Source of the DNA: Mesostigma viride
Taxonomy: Eukaryota; Streptophyta; Mesostigmatophyceae; Mesostigmatales; Mesostigmataceae
NCBI GenBank assembly: GCA_009746045.1
Contig: RPFO01000213.1
Coordinates: forward strand, 14,180,454 to 14,244,453
DNA: 64,000 nucleotides
Direction: 5' to 3'
The notes under the pieces are model-generated. The model did not search any database. It had not been told where the DNA came from and saw only the letters and a program-made list of their open reading frames with translations. Numbering within the stretch: position 1 is the stretch's first letter; each line of letters begins with the position of its first letter. A program made the position numbers and the translations under genes. Below, in pieces: positions 32,442-45,231 of this stretch.

Positions 32442-35400
32442 TTACGCGGGGGAGCGGGAGGGGGAGCGCGAGGGCGAGCGCGTGGGCGAGCGCGAGCGCG
32501 AACGGGAACGGGAAGGGCTGTCCTCCGCCTCCGTCCACTTCCAGCCAAAGTCCTTGAAGTCACGCTTGTTGGCCTGGGGGGGTGGGGGAGGGAAAGGGGG
32601 GGACCGCAAGGTAGACGAATGAGAAGACAGACAGGAGAAGAGCGATACAAAAAAATGGACCCTGAAGCAGACATGTAAATGGGACACTAAACCCTAACAT
32701 GAGACCTGACCCCTAAACTACGAAATTAATCCAACCGCTTTACATTGCAGCGGTAGGAGACTCCGAAAAAACATCCACGTTGGAACGCAGCACCGGTCAG
32801 ATATGGATGCGGCACATGCATTGTGGCCACCGCAGGCATTACGAAAACCACCGCGCACTACCCAAGAGGGAAAGAGGTCAGCACATCATACGCGAAGTCC
32901 ACATGACATCTCATTAACCAGAAAGAGCCAACAGAGACTAGGTATAGCTTCAAAATCAAGTCAATACAGCTTGCAAGGACAGGCGTATGCGCGCACGAAT
33001 CCACACACATTTCTAAACATGGGGAAAATGAATGCATGGTTGACGCGCTGACCTTCAAATGTTTCTCTGACCGCTCAAGAGACATGGACTGACAAAAGTA
33101 TGCATTTATACAGTCAACAACAAACCAGGTAATTCAGTCACTCAGTTCGCTGCCATTGACAAAGCACGGAATGCGGCATATGCTAGACATGGTAGCAATT
33201 CGCACATCAGGCACAACGCCACTTACATAGTCCACTATCCACCGCCTGCCATCCATGCTGTAATTATCCATCTTCCTCCACGCGTAGGACGCGTCGTCCG
33301 CCCTGTTGCATGGAACAAACTCGTGCACACACGAACACCACAGCAAGAGAAACAAAATATTTTTCTTTTAATGACGCGTAGTAACAAAACAGATCAAAAC
33401 TCTTACAGACAAGACAGAAGAAGGTCTAAGGCCGGGAGAAGGAGGGGTGCACAGGTGGGTGGGTGGGGGGGGGAGGGGGTTGGTTAGGGGTTATGCGTGC
33501 CATGCATGTGGCCCGACCATACAAATGGTTTAAAAAACACCAATCAAAGCACTTGGAGAAGCACCAATCCCTAACCTGCGCTCTGGAGCACCATAAATAC
33601 TACATCATCGTAGAACTGGAGATCTGAGGATGATAGATCCTAAACTGGCTGATGTCCTTTTCCCAAAGGACACACAGGGCAGTATCCAGCTATACCTGCT
33701 TATGACTAATTAAGCTATATTTAAGCTAGCATACCGACACTGCCGGTACAAGTAAGCACGGTGCTGCACTACAAATCCAGTAGCCGCGGATCCACCCCAC
33801 CGATCCCTAAAACACAGCTCACCATGGCTGTCAGGTTAGCAATGCTGTGGACAGGGCCGTCCATTCTGTGGTCAGAAAAGACTCAGCGCACATGCACCAG
33901 TCGAAGCAACAACGGACAAAACCACGGCACCAACCAGTTGCAACGGCAGCAACGAAAAGCTGAAGGAAGGTGTGTGTGTGGGGGGGGGGGGAGGGGGGCG
34001 GCGGGGAGCTCAAAAGAGATGTAGCAGAAACTAGATTTGATTTGGCGTCCACTTCCCTTTTCTTAACCTTCTCATAATGGCCCCAGATCGGTCAATCTAC
34101 GCGCGTGAGCAAAATCAATCTCTACAGTAAAAGCCGCCATAAATCCACCAAAAAGTTGGATTGCAATAAAATGAACTCGAATTGCTGTCCACGAGACATG
34201 GATGGCCTCCCCCCCTGGTAGGGGCTTTTGCATTCTCAGGGTGCAGATATCAGACTGCGCCACAAGCAAACAAAGCGCGAAAGGGAAATTATGTGCAAGG
34301 AGGCCCGTGCATGGGAGTATAACACCCCGGCAGTGTTAAGCTTAAATTTTATGCACGCTTCGGCCAGGTTTCCAGTTGCCACACTACTAAATAAATCTCT
34401 TCTTTTCTTGGAAGGGCTAATGGAAAGAATTTTAAAGAGGCGATTAAATTTCACGTGTGGCGGGATGAAGTGTCAGTCGGATAACTTCTATGACCCCAGG
34501 TGCAGAGCGGGCGTCCATGCTCACACATGCGCACCTTCAAAAGTGCCTCCGCCACATATGACCCTCCGCCAGCACACCACATGCTCAGTGAAAAACTCGG
34601 TGGAAAACTCTACCACACCAATAATGCCAGAACCTGCTTGACGTGACAAAGAGCTCTGCCTCAGCATTCAATGGCTTGGGGGAAATTTGTCGGCGGTGAT
34701 CCTTACCCACCGTCGCAAGCTCACCTGGGTGGGAGGTGCATGGCCGGCCTTCAGCCATACACGACCTCGGTAGATCGCAGCTGAGGGTGAAGACCACCAA
34801 CGTTAATGAATGAGAAAGGCGAATGTCAGGTAAAAGGGCCGGGTGATGCTAATTCCCAGTTGTCATGTGGCCCAGCCGGGAACCACCTCACTGGTGCCGA
34901 CAGAGGGTGTGACAGCATGCAACTGATAAATATCGACGTGATTAAGTACAGCTATACTTCGATAACGTTGTCGAGAGCCTCAACCAGCCTCTCCACGCGC
35001 CTAAGACATTAGATATTTCATTGTAACGCAGTTCTATCATGATTCGCAGCAGTATGTGACCCAAGAACACACAGTCGACAAATGCATACGCACCTCTTGA
35101 ACATGATAAGCGCCGCCCGCAAATCCCGGTCAACCTCCAAGTCACGAATGCTTCCAAACCGTCCAAACTGCTCGATCCGTGGCATGTGCGCATGGCAGGA
35201 CACCAAAGCAATGAGCGCGTTAGGCGTTGGCAACAAGCGCATGTACAAAGGGCGGGTAGCAAGCCCCACAAATCAACATACAAAAGCTTTCGCTGTCGAC
35301 CGGAAAAAATCCGTAAAGTATGAACAGTAGGAAAGGGAAAAGAAAAACTAAGCTGCTAATGCAAACCCGCGGCAGGGAGCACAGTAAGTGCATACTCACT

Positions 35401-35480
35401 TCATAGTCAAGGTCCTTCGTGCGCGTCAGGCTTGAGATGTTAGACACGTACAGGGTGTACTTCGACTTTGCGCTCGACAT
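32442..35480 (-). CDS. Small SR-type splicing factor (RRM plus RS tail), 4 exons
   Basis: CDS complement(join(32442..32573,33227..33302,35094..35167,35400..35480)), 363 nt, 120 aa. Exon 1 ends DLDYE, exon 2 reads FGRFGSIRDLEVDRDLRAAL, exon 3 ends GRRWIVDY and exon 4 starts ANKRDFKDFGWKW. All introns are GT-AG (donors GTGAGT, GTGCGT, GTAAGT) and phases agree. Residues 7-77 form one RRM with RNP2-like LYVSNI and RNP1-like RAALIMFK; the DFKDFGWKW stretch and an RS/SP tail follow. SR proteins bind exonic RNA and recruit the spliceosome in the nucleus. The RS domain is very short. The lack of any frameshift supports a live gene. The exact SR subfamily is uncertain. Confidence 0.82.
33303..35093 (-). 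other. Intron 2 of the SR gene, 1791 bp
   Basis: A large intron for a small gene, with G-rich runs near 33456-33480 and 33976-34005. I see no transposon ends or nested gene. Intron 1 is 35168-35399 and intron 3 is 32574-33226. Confidence 0.7.
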
Positions 35481-36249
35481 GGTCAGTGATGAAAGCTACA
35501 AGTGAGTAGATTAGAGGAGGAAAGTCTGGCAGAAAGCTTTCCTGATGCCGAAGAGAAAAATGGTAAGGCGAACAGTTGGGCAGCTTTCCTCACTTGAGCA
35601 AGCGATGCGGCGGTTCCTGTCGAGGTTTTTTTGACGCAGTGCCTGACGTCGCTTCCTATGTTGCTCTCGAATCTTCGACCGAAGCATCCGCAGGAAATCC
35701 TGGCCTCATATTGCCCTGCTTGCTCTGAAAGTAGGGCCCTGAAGTTACTGTCACAGTCATGCGCTCCATTCTGCAGTACAAGTCAACAACAACAATTCAC
35801 ACAACAGCACACAACACAGTACACAGGCACGTGCGCGCTGTTGCCAGGCTGCCAGCGCATCAACTGGCCATTTTGGCGCGGCGCGGCGTGGGTCCGCCCC
35901 GCGTTTTTCGTCTTATGGCGCGGCGCTGCGCGGCGCAGCCAGCTCGGCAGGAGCCATGCTTCACCTGGCCGGATTCCAGCAAGTGGCGCTGCCGGCCGGT
36001 CGCGCCCGCGTCCGGGGACGCGGCCGTCCGAACCCGGCACGCATGGATCCTCTCGCACGTCGCAGGCTCGCAGCTCTCGCGCGTTTGCCTGCCTCGATCG
36101 TCGTGTCCTCCCCTGCAAGGTACATGGCTGCTGCGTGGGACAAGGTACACCACGACACACGAGATTAGGGCAGTCTATATCACAGGGGTTTGCCATTGCT
36201 GGCGCGGTAAATAAGTTGGCTCCTGATTGCGGTGCAGACTGGGCCAGCC
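35481..36249. promoter_or_regulatory. Divergent intergenic region between the SR and DDOST genes
   Basis: 769 bp separate the two start codons. The centre (about 35870-36080) is strongly GC-rich with repeated GCGCGGCG motifs. No clear TATA box is fixed by sequence alone. It is inferred to hold both promoters and 5' UTRs; long open frames here (35631-36347) are by-products of high GC. Confidence 0.55.
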
Positions 36250-39200
36250 ATGAAGACGGGCTTGGTGTTTGTCGCTGCCCTAGCATTGTTGGCGCTGTCG
36301 TCGGTCGCCAGTGGCGAGAAGCTGCGCGTGTTGGTCCTCTTAGATGACTTGAAAACCAAGGCTACACACAGTATCTTCCTGAAATCGTTGTCAGGTATGG
36401 TGGGCGTGCTGCTGCCTGTATGATTCGCGACCTGTATGACTGCTGTTATTAGCTGGGTCCTGAAGGAGGATTCAAGATCGAGTGTCCAACCCAGCGGTTT
36501 TTTTGTGCGTCGTCGCTGTCTTGTTGCAGACCGGGGCTATGAGCTGGACATTAAGCTGGCGGATGACGACATTGCACTGCAGGAGTATGGGAACTACCTG
36601 TATGACAAGCTTGTCCTGTTCGCGCCAACAATTGAGGGTGCGTGGGAGGTTTCTTGGCGAGTGTAGTGTGCGTGCCGAATGCGATCTTTCTGCTGACACT
36701 CGGGTTAAGGGCGGAAGCAGGCGTGCGCCGCAGCTGTTTTCGCGTATAGTTCGCCAGGAAAGAAAACGGCAGCTCATGCGTAGTTGTGTTTCTTTCAAGG
36801 AGACGCTTCGTAGAATGGCTGTACACGGGGTGGCCTGTTGTGCGCGGATGTCGGGCCAAGCGTGCGCGATTGTCACGTACTATTAAGCACTTCCCCTATT
36901 CATCCGCCGGTTATGCCCCCACATCCTGCCTGCCTCCTGCTGGACACTCTGGGAGATACCTGCAGATCTGTACACTCTAGAAACATACCTGCAGCTCTGT
37001 ACACACTAGAAAGGTACCTAGAGTGCAAGGTCAGCGTCACAGACCTACCAGCAGTGCCTGTGTGGTGGATTGCCTTGTGTGTGTGCCGTCTTACCAGGTA
37101 ATATTTTCTAAAAAAAATAGTCGCAGAGTCATATAGGGAGTTCTTGGCGCTTGGCTTTGCGCCTGGATGTGCTATCTATGTGACATCTGTGCATGCTACC
37201 CAGATTCGCTACTTATGTATATTAATAATCTATATATACATATATCCAACCTTCTGGACATCTTGGGTTCAAGTGCAAACCAGAGTCCCCCTCGCCATTT
37301 AGCATTGACGTCCTTGAGTTGTCAATGCCTGCTAACCCCACCCACCCACCCACCCACCCACCCACCCACCCACCCACCCAGGCACACGCACAGGCACACA
37401 TACACAAGCATGCACACACGCACTCGTGCACATACATGCGCACACCCGCAAACACACGCGCACCACACACACAATAAACACACCTCAACCCTGGGGCCCC
37501 CTTCCCCTGACCTCTTCGCACACTCCCAACTTTCGCCGCCCCTTTCCTAATCCCCCCCATGCCCCTCCTCCCAGTCCCTCGCCCATCTACCCTTCCCCCT
37601 CACCCATCCTATCATGTTTTGCTCCCCAACAATTCATCAATTCAGAGGCGCCATGATTTTGTTCTTGTCCGCGATGCCTCCCTCTTTTCTTTCCCTCCCA
37701 CTTCCCCCCCCCCCCCGTTCCCCGCCCCCACCGTCGGCCCTCTGTCCCCCCCCAAAGAAAATCCCCCGCCTCCCCCTGGCCCCTCACAATGTTGACTTTG
37801 TTCCCATGACGAGGCTTATTTGCCGCCCCAGTGTTTCCCTGCAGTGTCGACCTTGCCTAACTCCCCTCTTGTGTCTCCCCCCCCAATGCCCCCCCCCCCA
37901 TTTACTACCACCCCCTACCCACCCCCAGAGTTTGGCGGCAGCGTCGATGTGGGCGGCATCCTGGACTTCATCGACAGCGGCCATGACCTGATTCTGGCCG
38001 CGTCGCCGCAGGCGTCCGACGCCATCCGCGAGATCGCCGAGGAGTGCGGCGTGCTGCTGGAGCCTGAGGGCACCTCGGTGATAGACCACATCAGCCACGC
38101 GGTCGGCCCCGCTAACGACCACACGCTGGTGGTCGCGGAGGACGTGCTCGACAACCGCATCATCCTGGGGGGTGGCGTCAAGGACCCGGTCTTGTTCCGG
38201 GGCATTGGGCAGAGCGTGCCGGAGGACAGCACCATGGTGAGTAATGGTGATGTAAAATATGATTGCTTGTATGATGCGAAGTTATGGTTATGTGGAGAGT
38301 GTACCAGAGGACAGCAGCCTGGTCGGTGGGCTGACCTCCATTGCCTGTCGAGGACTGTAACCGAATGGTATTGGGGACGCCTACCTTGCATGTAACTCCA
38401 CGGTGTCAATGGCTCACGTATGTTCCTTTTTAGTATCAGTGGCTTGGCCCACACCCCGTTTCTGTGGCAAGACAAGTGCACAATGCTTTGGTTGTTATGG
38501 TGAGTATGGTATCTTGCACTTTCCTGAAATATCTGTTTACTAAACAGGTTGTCTCTGTCCGTATTTGGTTGTCTCTGTCCGTCCCTATTCCTCCCCTCCC
38601 TCCCCTCCCCCCCTTCCTCCCTCCCTCCCCTTCCTCCCCTCCCTCCCCTCCCTCCCCTCCCTCCCCTCCCTCCCTCCCTCCCCTCCCTCCCCTCCCTCCC
38701 TCCCTCCCTCCCTCCCCTCCCTCCCCTCCCTCCCTCCCTCCCCTCCCTCCCCTCCCTCCCCTCCCTCCCTCCCTCCCCTCCCTCCCCTCCCTCCCCTCCC
38801 TCCCCTCCCTCCCCTCCCTCCCCTCCCTCCCCTCCCCTCCCTCCCCTCCCTCCCCTCCTCCCCTCCCTCCCCTCCCTCCCCTCCCTCCCCTCCCTCCCCT
38901 CCCTCCCCTCCCTCCCTCCCTCCCCTCCCTCCCCTCCCTCCCCTCCCTCCCCTCCCTCCCTCCCCCTCCCTCCCTCCCTCCCTCCCTCCCTCCCCTCCCT
39001 CCTCCCCTCCTCCCCTCCCTCCCCTCCCTCCCCTCCCTCCCTCCCTCCCCTCCCTCCCCCTCCCTCCCCCCTGCCCCCGTCGCCCTTCCTCCCTCCCCCC
39101 GCCCTCTCCCCCCCCCGCCCTTTTCTTCTCCCCCCCCCCCTCCCCCCGCTTCTACCAGGTCGTCAAGATCCTGTCGGCCTCCCCCTCGGCCTACTCCGCG

Positions 39201-41731
39201 CAGCCCGCGGGCGCGCTGACCTCCCCCCCTGCGGTCGTCGGGTCCTCGCTGACCCTGGTCTCTGCGATCCAGGCGCGCAACAACGCGCGCGTGGTCATCT
39301 CGGGGTCCCTGGACCTCTTCTCCGACGCGCTGTTCGAGGCCAGCGTGACCAAGCCGGGCGACGCCGCCAACGCGAATGCGGCCGCGGCGGGCCGTCAGCG
39401 CCGCTCCGGGAACCAGCAACTGGCGACGGAGCTGTCCAAGTGGGTATTCCACGAGCGGGGCTCGTTGCAGGTCCGCAACCTGCGCCACGTGAAGGTGGCC
39501 GACGGGCTTACCCCGACCGTCTACCGCATCAACGACGAGATCGAGTTCTCAGTCGAGATCTACGAGAAGAGCGGCGCGGGCGCCAGCTGGGTCCCGTTTG
39601 CGGCGGACGACGTCCAGGTCGAGTTCACGATGCTGGACCCCCACGTGCGCAAGACGCTCACCCACAACGGGAAGGTGAGCAGGGGTGGTGGTGGTATTGT
39701 AGCTCATGAAGACCTTACAAGCGCTTGCATACGTCACGTGGGTACCAATAAAGGAACCTTCAACCCCTACACACAAGGGGGAATGGCCGCCCTTCAACCC
39801 TTAGCAGAGCTCGTATTCTTCAAGGTTGTTTCCGCTTGTCCCATGTGGCGATCACCCACCGTTTAAAAATGGGCGGCGGAGTGGCCAAAGGGTTTCATTG
39901 CATATTGGTTGGCATGGGCGTTTGTTTTGGAGTATTAATCGACATTTGTGGTTTTCTTTGGGACCTGTTTTTGAACTTTTCAGGCTAGATAATTTGGCCT
40001 GTCTTGGCCTCGGTGTGTGATTTTGCATGCACAGGGTCTTTTGTGATGTTGACGGATATCCTGCAGGGCCTTTTTTTGTAGTGCTTCTCGGCACGCTGTG
40101 CCGAATACCAGCACGTTGATGTGGTACGGCTTCCTTACAAAGTGCCCTAGTGGACTGCTATGGGCGCCCTATATCTATACGCAGGGCCTGTTCTTGGTGG
40201 GCCTGCTGGACCAGATGCCTTATAATTTACCCTTGCTTTCATCGGCTGCTTTCATGGTCGCCCTTGGACTATCTGCAGGGACTGTTCTCGGTTCGCTTCC
40301 AAGCGCCCGACGTCTACGGCGTGTTCAAGTTTGTGCTCGAGTACAACCGCCTCGGCTACACCTCCCTCTCCCTCACTGAGAAGGTGGGCCTTGACTCTCC
40401 CTTGTGAACAGGCACCCGTGCACCTCCTCGAGGTCCGCTTATTCTGGCGCCTGCCTGATAGTGTGCCGTATGCCTTTGCTTTGGTGTGGACTTGTGGTGT
40501 TATCACGTTAAACTAGAGCCACAACTGTGTATCACATCGGTATTGCACTTGGTTGTCACGTGTTTATCACATCCTTATCACACAACTGTGTATCACATCG
40601 GTATCGCACTTGGTTGTCACGTGTTTATCACATCCTTATCACACAACTGTGTATCACATCGGTATCGCACTTGGTTGTCACGTGTTTATCACATCCTTAT
40701 CACACAACTGTGTATCACATCGGTATCGCACTTGGTTGTCACGTGTTTATCACATCGTGATCACATCTGGTCATTGCATCGCTATCACATTTTGGCTCAT
40801 ATCAACCTCCTTGTCTGCATTTCCTGGGGGTCTTTGTTGTTCCTGGTGCCCACTTCTGCATATGCCTTTCGTCTCGCCCTTCCTTGCGCTTTTTGCGACC
40901 CGCCTTGGCAGGTACCCGTGCGCCCCTTCCGCCACAACGAGTACGAGCGCTTCATCGTTGCCGCCTACCCCTACTACGCCGGCGTCTTCTCCATGGTGAG
41001 GGCGGCGGGGTATAGTAGGTGTAGGGTTTAGGTATAGTAGGTTCCTAGGTAACTACCCTCGGTTATTTGATAGCATGGGAAGGGTGGCCATGGTGAATAC
41101 TTGCCCGTGCTCCGTTTTCTATCATACCGTGTCGCTTCATTTCGTGTGCGGCAGCAGCATCGCTTTGCTGCAATGGGTTCTATAGCGGTCGCATTTGGTT
41201 CTGGAACCCACTAAAGGGTTCACTCTAGGGTTATGTGCCTGTTGGGTTTCGTTTCGTTGCATGGTTTGTGTGTCTGTTTGTTTGTCTGGAACAGATGGGT
41301 TACCCAATATCATATTAAGTGAGACTATCAGCACGGACATAGGTTATCCCAGGATTTGTCGATTTCTGGCCTGCACTGGTTGTCTCCTGGATAGTTTATC
41401 CCAGTATTTGTCTGCACTCGCAAGCCTAGTTACGCGGAAAATTTGTCAGGTGGAAGAGATAGCTGGTGTCCAGTCGGACATGCTTGGTGTCCAGTCAGTT
41501 CACTGACCCCCTTCTCTTATTCACTTACCCCTTATTTGCACTCTCATTTTCTCTCTGTTGGGGATGGTGTCACAGCAGCAGCGCTAACTCGACCCATTGT
41601 AATAATCTGCTGGCATGTTTATGGTGGCCTTGGCATCTTGATTCCTGTGGCGCCTTGCCTCTGTGGACCTCGTTGACCAACAGGTGGCTGGCTTTGCCGT
41701 CTTTGGCATTGTTTTCCTGTACCACAAGTGA
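36250..41731 (+). CDS. DDOST: Oligosaccharyltransferase 48 kDa subunit (OST48/DDOST), 7 exons
   Basis: CDS join(36250..36394,36530..36637,37929..38236,39159..39674,40279..40383,40912..40995,41684..41731), 1314 nt, 437 aa, the usual length of plant-type OST48. All introns are GT-AG and phases agree. It has a signal peptide ([22 protein letters not shown]), LRVLVLLDD, the [12 protein letters not shown]...[12 protein letters not shown] region, [22 protein letters not shown], the [20 protein letters not shown] hallmark, [44 protein letters not shown] and a C-terminal transmembrane helix ending LYHK. OST48 sits in the ER membrane as a structural partner of the catalytic STT3 subunit and supports N-glycosylation of nascent proteins. 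It is the clearest functional host gene here. Confidence 0.95.
37337..37380 (+). repeat. (CCCA)n run in DDOST intron 2
   Basis: About ten CCCA/CACC units followed by CA-rich sequence to about 37470, within intron 2 (36638-37928), which also has long C-rich runs towards its 3' end. Confidence 0.9.
38580..39150 (+). repeat. Polypyrimidine CCCTCCCT array in DDOST intron 3
   Basis: About 550 bp with practically no purines on the coding strand, built of CCCT and CCCCT units, running up to the acceptor at 39158. The opposite strand is GGGA-rich. Open frames across it on both strands are artefacts. Confidence 0.95.
40521..40765 (+). repeat. 61-bp tandem repeat, four copies, in DDOST intron 5
   Basis: The unit starts ACAACTGTGTATCACATCGG at 40521, 40582, 40643 and 40704, with near-identical copies. 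It lies wholly inside intron 5 (40384-40911). 61 bases is not a multiple of three, so the long frames across it are accidental. Confidence 0.95.
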
Positions 41732-42051
41732 AGAGGAGTGATACGATGAGTGGGAAGTTCCGCGCAGGAATTTAGGAGCAATAAGATGAGCAGCCGCATC
41801 AGCTTTGAGCGGATCCCCTCCTATCATTGCTGGTTCACAGAGACAACCAGTGCAGGCCTGCCTGTTGCTGGTTCATTTACATTTTGGGTTGTCCAATGAC
41901 CCAGGATGAGCAAGGCTGGACATCCCCTGGTAGAACAGGGTCAGTCATTAGGATGTTGCTAGATTCGATAAAATAAGACGTAGTCTGTAGAGAAAATTGG
42001 CCAGTTACTGATTTTTTTCTTAGTGAATCTTTTTGCCTCATGACCACATGC
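41732..42051 (+). other. 3' flank of DDOST
   Basis: Probable 3' UTR and intergenic DNA up to the first transposon. No further gene is recognised. Confidence 0.5.
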
Positions 42052-42063
42052 AGTCTGTAATTA

Positions 42064-42328
42064 AAAAAAATTTAATTATATCATGACTCCGTTGGGAGAT
42101 CATGTAGCACATATTCCTTGCTGGATGGTTGGAGGTGGGCGAAGCCGCGTAATCGAACTAAGCTAACTCTAAGCTATCTAGTCTATCTAGAAAATCCTAG
42201 AGCTACACTACTCAGCAAAGCGCCCCTTCCGCTTGGGGGGTGGGGGCTTGCCCACAGGGGCTGGCGTGTGAGCCAGGGCAATCTTCTGCCACCTCTTCTT
42301 GTTCTGCATAGTGCTCAGTCCAAAGAAG
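42064..42328 (-). mobile_element. LINE A 3' end, 265 bp, with clear target duplication
   Basis: Flanked by AGTCTGTAATTA (42052-42063 and 42329-42340). The tail and hairpin are on the left (GACTCCGTTGGGAGATC, 42085-42101), then the 3' UTR and the basic C-terminus of the protein (PPPPKRKGRFAE in reverse). Positions 42341-42372 are the tail and hairpin of another very short copy. Confidence 0.88.
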
Positions 42329-42531
42329 AGTCTGTAATTAGATTAAATTGAATAAGATTATAACATGACTCCATGGGATCATGTCCACGAGCCACGAGGT
42401 AGCCATGGCTGACGGCGGAGCTCATAACTTTCACGTTTGAGCACCGAATTTAGCCGTGAATATCACAACCGCTTCGTCTTTCTGAGACGCACATGCTGAT
42501 ATAATTTTCCGACGCTATTACGCAATATACG

Positions 42532-43936
42532 ATGAGCAAACGCCCATCGACGCAACGCAGCCTGACGGCTGCGCTCGGCAATGAAAATACGTCTGCAGCT
42601 CCGGCTGCAGCATCGCCATCAGGGCCGGAAGGCACTGGTGACACTCTAGTCGCGCACTGGTGGTCGCCCAGCAACCTCCCGGGCTTCATGCCTCGCCCTC
42701 AGCCTCGCCCGAGCCAAAACGCAGCCGCCCAACCGAACCAAGCTGGTCTGAGCGCGACTTTGACGTCGACGAGTTATTTTCCACCTTCGACGATGCCAGA
42801 CCCAGCTTTTTCGACATGCCACCCATCAAGATACTGGAGCTCGTGTTTTATGGGTCATACGCTTCCATTTTCGACCTGTGCCAGCGCGTTCATAGGAATT
42901 ACCGCCGGCCTCTGCACTGGACCTGACGGCCGGTTTACTCACCGACCTGAGAACCTGGCCCGCTGGTCTCGCCCCCGTCTTCAGCTCGCCGCCCTCTTTT
43001 CCATTCTTCAGCGCTCTGTCACGGACCTCTGGACCCCCTCCCCCTTGACCGAATCCACCTTCCTCCTCCACCTCAATGAAGCCCTCTCACAGCACGTGAC
43101 GCCCCTAGCTGCAGATGTGGCAGCTGTGAGTCGCACGCTGGCTGCTGAGCTCCCCACCATCCCCACCACCACCGCCACCCTCCTCGCCTCCACTCCCCCC
43201 CCCTCCGCCTCCACCGACTCCATCACCGCCCAGCTCCGCGACATTGACCAGCGTCTTAAGGATAATGCCATCGCTATCGAGGTCCTGCAGAACACCGCGG
43301 GCCTCACCGCCCAGGCGGTGAAGGACATTGCCGCCAAGCCATCCCCGGCTGGCCTGGCCGGCGATGCTCCCCCCATTACGACCTGGGCGGACATGCTTAA
43401 GCAGCACACCACCTCCACCACCTCCGCCGTCGCAGCCCAGCTCCAGCGGCACTGAGACGCTTGACCTCCGCGAGGAGGCCGAGCTCGCCAAGCGTAGACT
43501 CAACGCCATACTCAAGAACTTCGACATGGAGGAAGGTGAGAATTCCGAGAAGCTTACGCGTGCGTTTGAGAGAGAAATCCTTGGTCGCATGGGCCTTAAT
43601 GGTGAGATAGAGCTGGTCGCCCACCGCCTTCCCCGCGCGCGGGGTAAGGCAGGGCCGCCCCCGCTCCTTCTCACCTTTAAGACCCCGGCGGACAAGATTT
43701 CTTTTCTCAGAATCCGCAAGCGGCTCGAGAAGACTCTCTTCACCCTTGACGACGACTTGACCCTGGCGCAGCAACAACGGCGACGGGAGCTATGGCCGAC
43801 CTACCTCCAGCTCCGGCAGCCGGTGTACTGGAAGGGGGCGGCCATCTACGTCGGCCACAAGCCCTGGCAGGCGACCCCCGGGGCCCCCACGACTCCAGAC
43901 GCCCCAGCTGAGGGGAATACAGCAGTAGTAGTGTAG
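42532..43936 (+). pseudogene. L1-ORF1-like protein of element E1 (few frameshifts)
   Basis: ATG at 42532 (MSKRPSTQRSLTAALGNENT). Alanine/proline-rich N-terminus; a DFDVDELFSTFDD segment best read in a second frame (42740-42925); helices with coiled-coil spacing (ITAQLRDIDQRLKDNAIAIE, 43220-43290); then after a shift near 43450 an RRM-like part and C-terminal domain (LLTFKTPADKISFLRIRKRL, TLDDDLTLAQQQRRREL, PVYWKGAAIYVGHKPWQ). The stop at 43934-43936 is followed at once by the 3' UTR. The predicted role is RNA binding; there is no catalytic domain. Confidence 0.75.
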
Positions 43937-44643
43937 AATAGATAGACCGTGGCCATGTACATGTACGCCTCCTACAGGCACTATCCCAGCTAAGCCACGC
44001 GCTTTATTTAATCATGTACATGCGTGCCTATGATGTGCCACACTCCAGATGATGCCTAGCTTTATTTAGTTATGCTGTGCCCATGCAGAGAGCTGCTCTC
44101 TGCTGAGATGTCACGCTCTAGCTTTTGTATAGCCATGCTGATCTTCCCCCCCATAACAGGCTCCCCCTTGGCTGGGCATAGCTTGATTGATCATGGGGAT
44201 GCAGGTGCCCTGGCGCACCTAGAGCAAGTGTTGTTTACATTCCCACTAGCTCTCGCAGGAAGTAGCTCAGAATGTATTATAGGCTCATATGCAGTGTGAG
44301 CCAATACGGCAATACGGCAATACGGCAATACGGCAAAACCTCGGCGTATTGCGTATTTCGTATTATACGCGTATTATACGCCAAAAGCTCAAAAAGTATT
44401 TTTTTGACCGGAAAAGTGGATTTTAAAACAGGATAAAATATTCTAAGGTGTTTATCCCATGGGTGTGCCCGTCTCAAAAACTCGATCTAGCTTATGTCGA
44501 TCTCAAACTTGATGAATACCAATGCAATGCACGTAGAGGTCATAGCCTATTGACACTCACTTGGTTGTCTATAGTTGCATGTTCAAAGTGTGATATATAC
44601 TCACCCATTTGTAATTGAACTAATCTTTATTCCATGCATACAA

Positions 44644-44806
44644 TTAATTAATTAATTAATTAGACTCGTGCTCCCGTTGGGGAGTCACGGAGCATTAACC
44701 CCGATGGATGGATGGATGGATGGGTGCAAACATTCCTACCGGTCTAATCTATCTACATTGGCTGTACATACTACATCTATCTAACAGCATTCTAACTACA
44801 ACACCT
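44644..44806 (-). mobile_element. LINE B 3' fragment nested in the hAT element
   Basis: 163 bp with TTAA tail, CAAC hairpin, five GGAT units and the CCGGTAGGAATG block, flanked by the 10-bp repeat ATGCATACAA (44634-44643 and 44807-44816). Confidence 0.9.
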
Positions 44807-45231
44807 ATGCATACAATGTCATGCACCATTCCCTACTAAACACAATTGCAGGCAGCCATGCATGCCATGACATTAACTTATGAATGCTAATTGACGTGAT
44901 TCTTTATTCATTAATTATGACAACCATTGATTAATTGCTAAGTCATACGGCAAGAAGGTCCACTTCCTCCGCCCAGAAGCCCAAAAGGCCAAAACCAACA
45001 TGGCAATAAACAAATGCAGGTAGCATCACCACCCATGCCATGAACATGCATCATGATGAGATGTAAAATCCCATCTTTCTTAAGTTCTTGAGACATGCAT
45101 CATTGCAGCAGGCAACCACCATGCCATACACTGTCATGCACCATGCCATAAACACATATGCAGGCAGCCACCTGACCATGCCATACATACAACGTCATGC
45201 ACCATCATATGAGATGTAAAATCCTATCTAT

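Noticed and set aside
35631..36347. 238-codon ORF before DDOST
   Set aside because: GC-rich region open in several frames on both strands, no recognisable domain; it overlaps the DDOST start in another frame.
38436..39709. Large PPSLPP or GGREGR ORFs over DDOST
   Set aside because: The CCCT array in intron 3 joined to exon 4 in wrong or read-through frames; the spliced OST48 model explains the exon.
40486..41031. Repetitive ORF and possible CRISPR array from the 61-bp repeat
   Set aside because: No unique spacers, eukaryotic intron context, and repeats directly adjoin each other.
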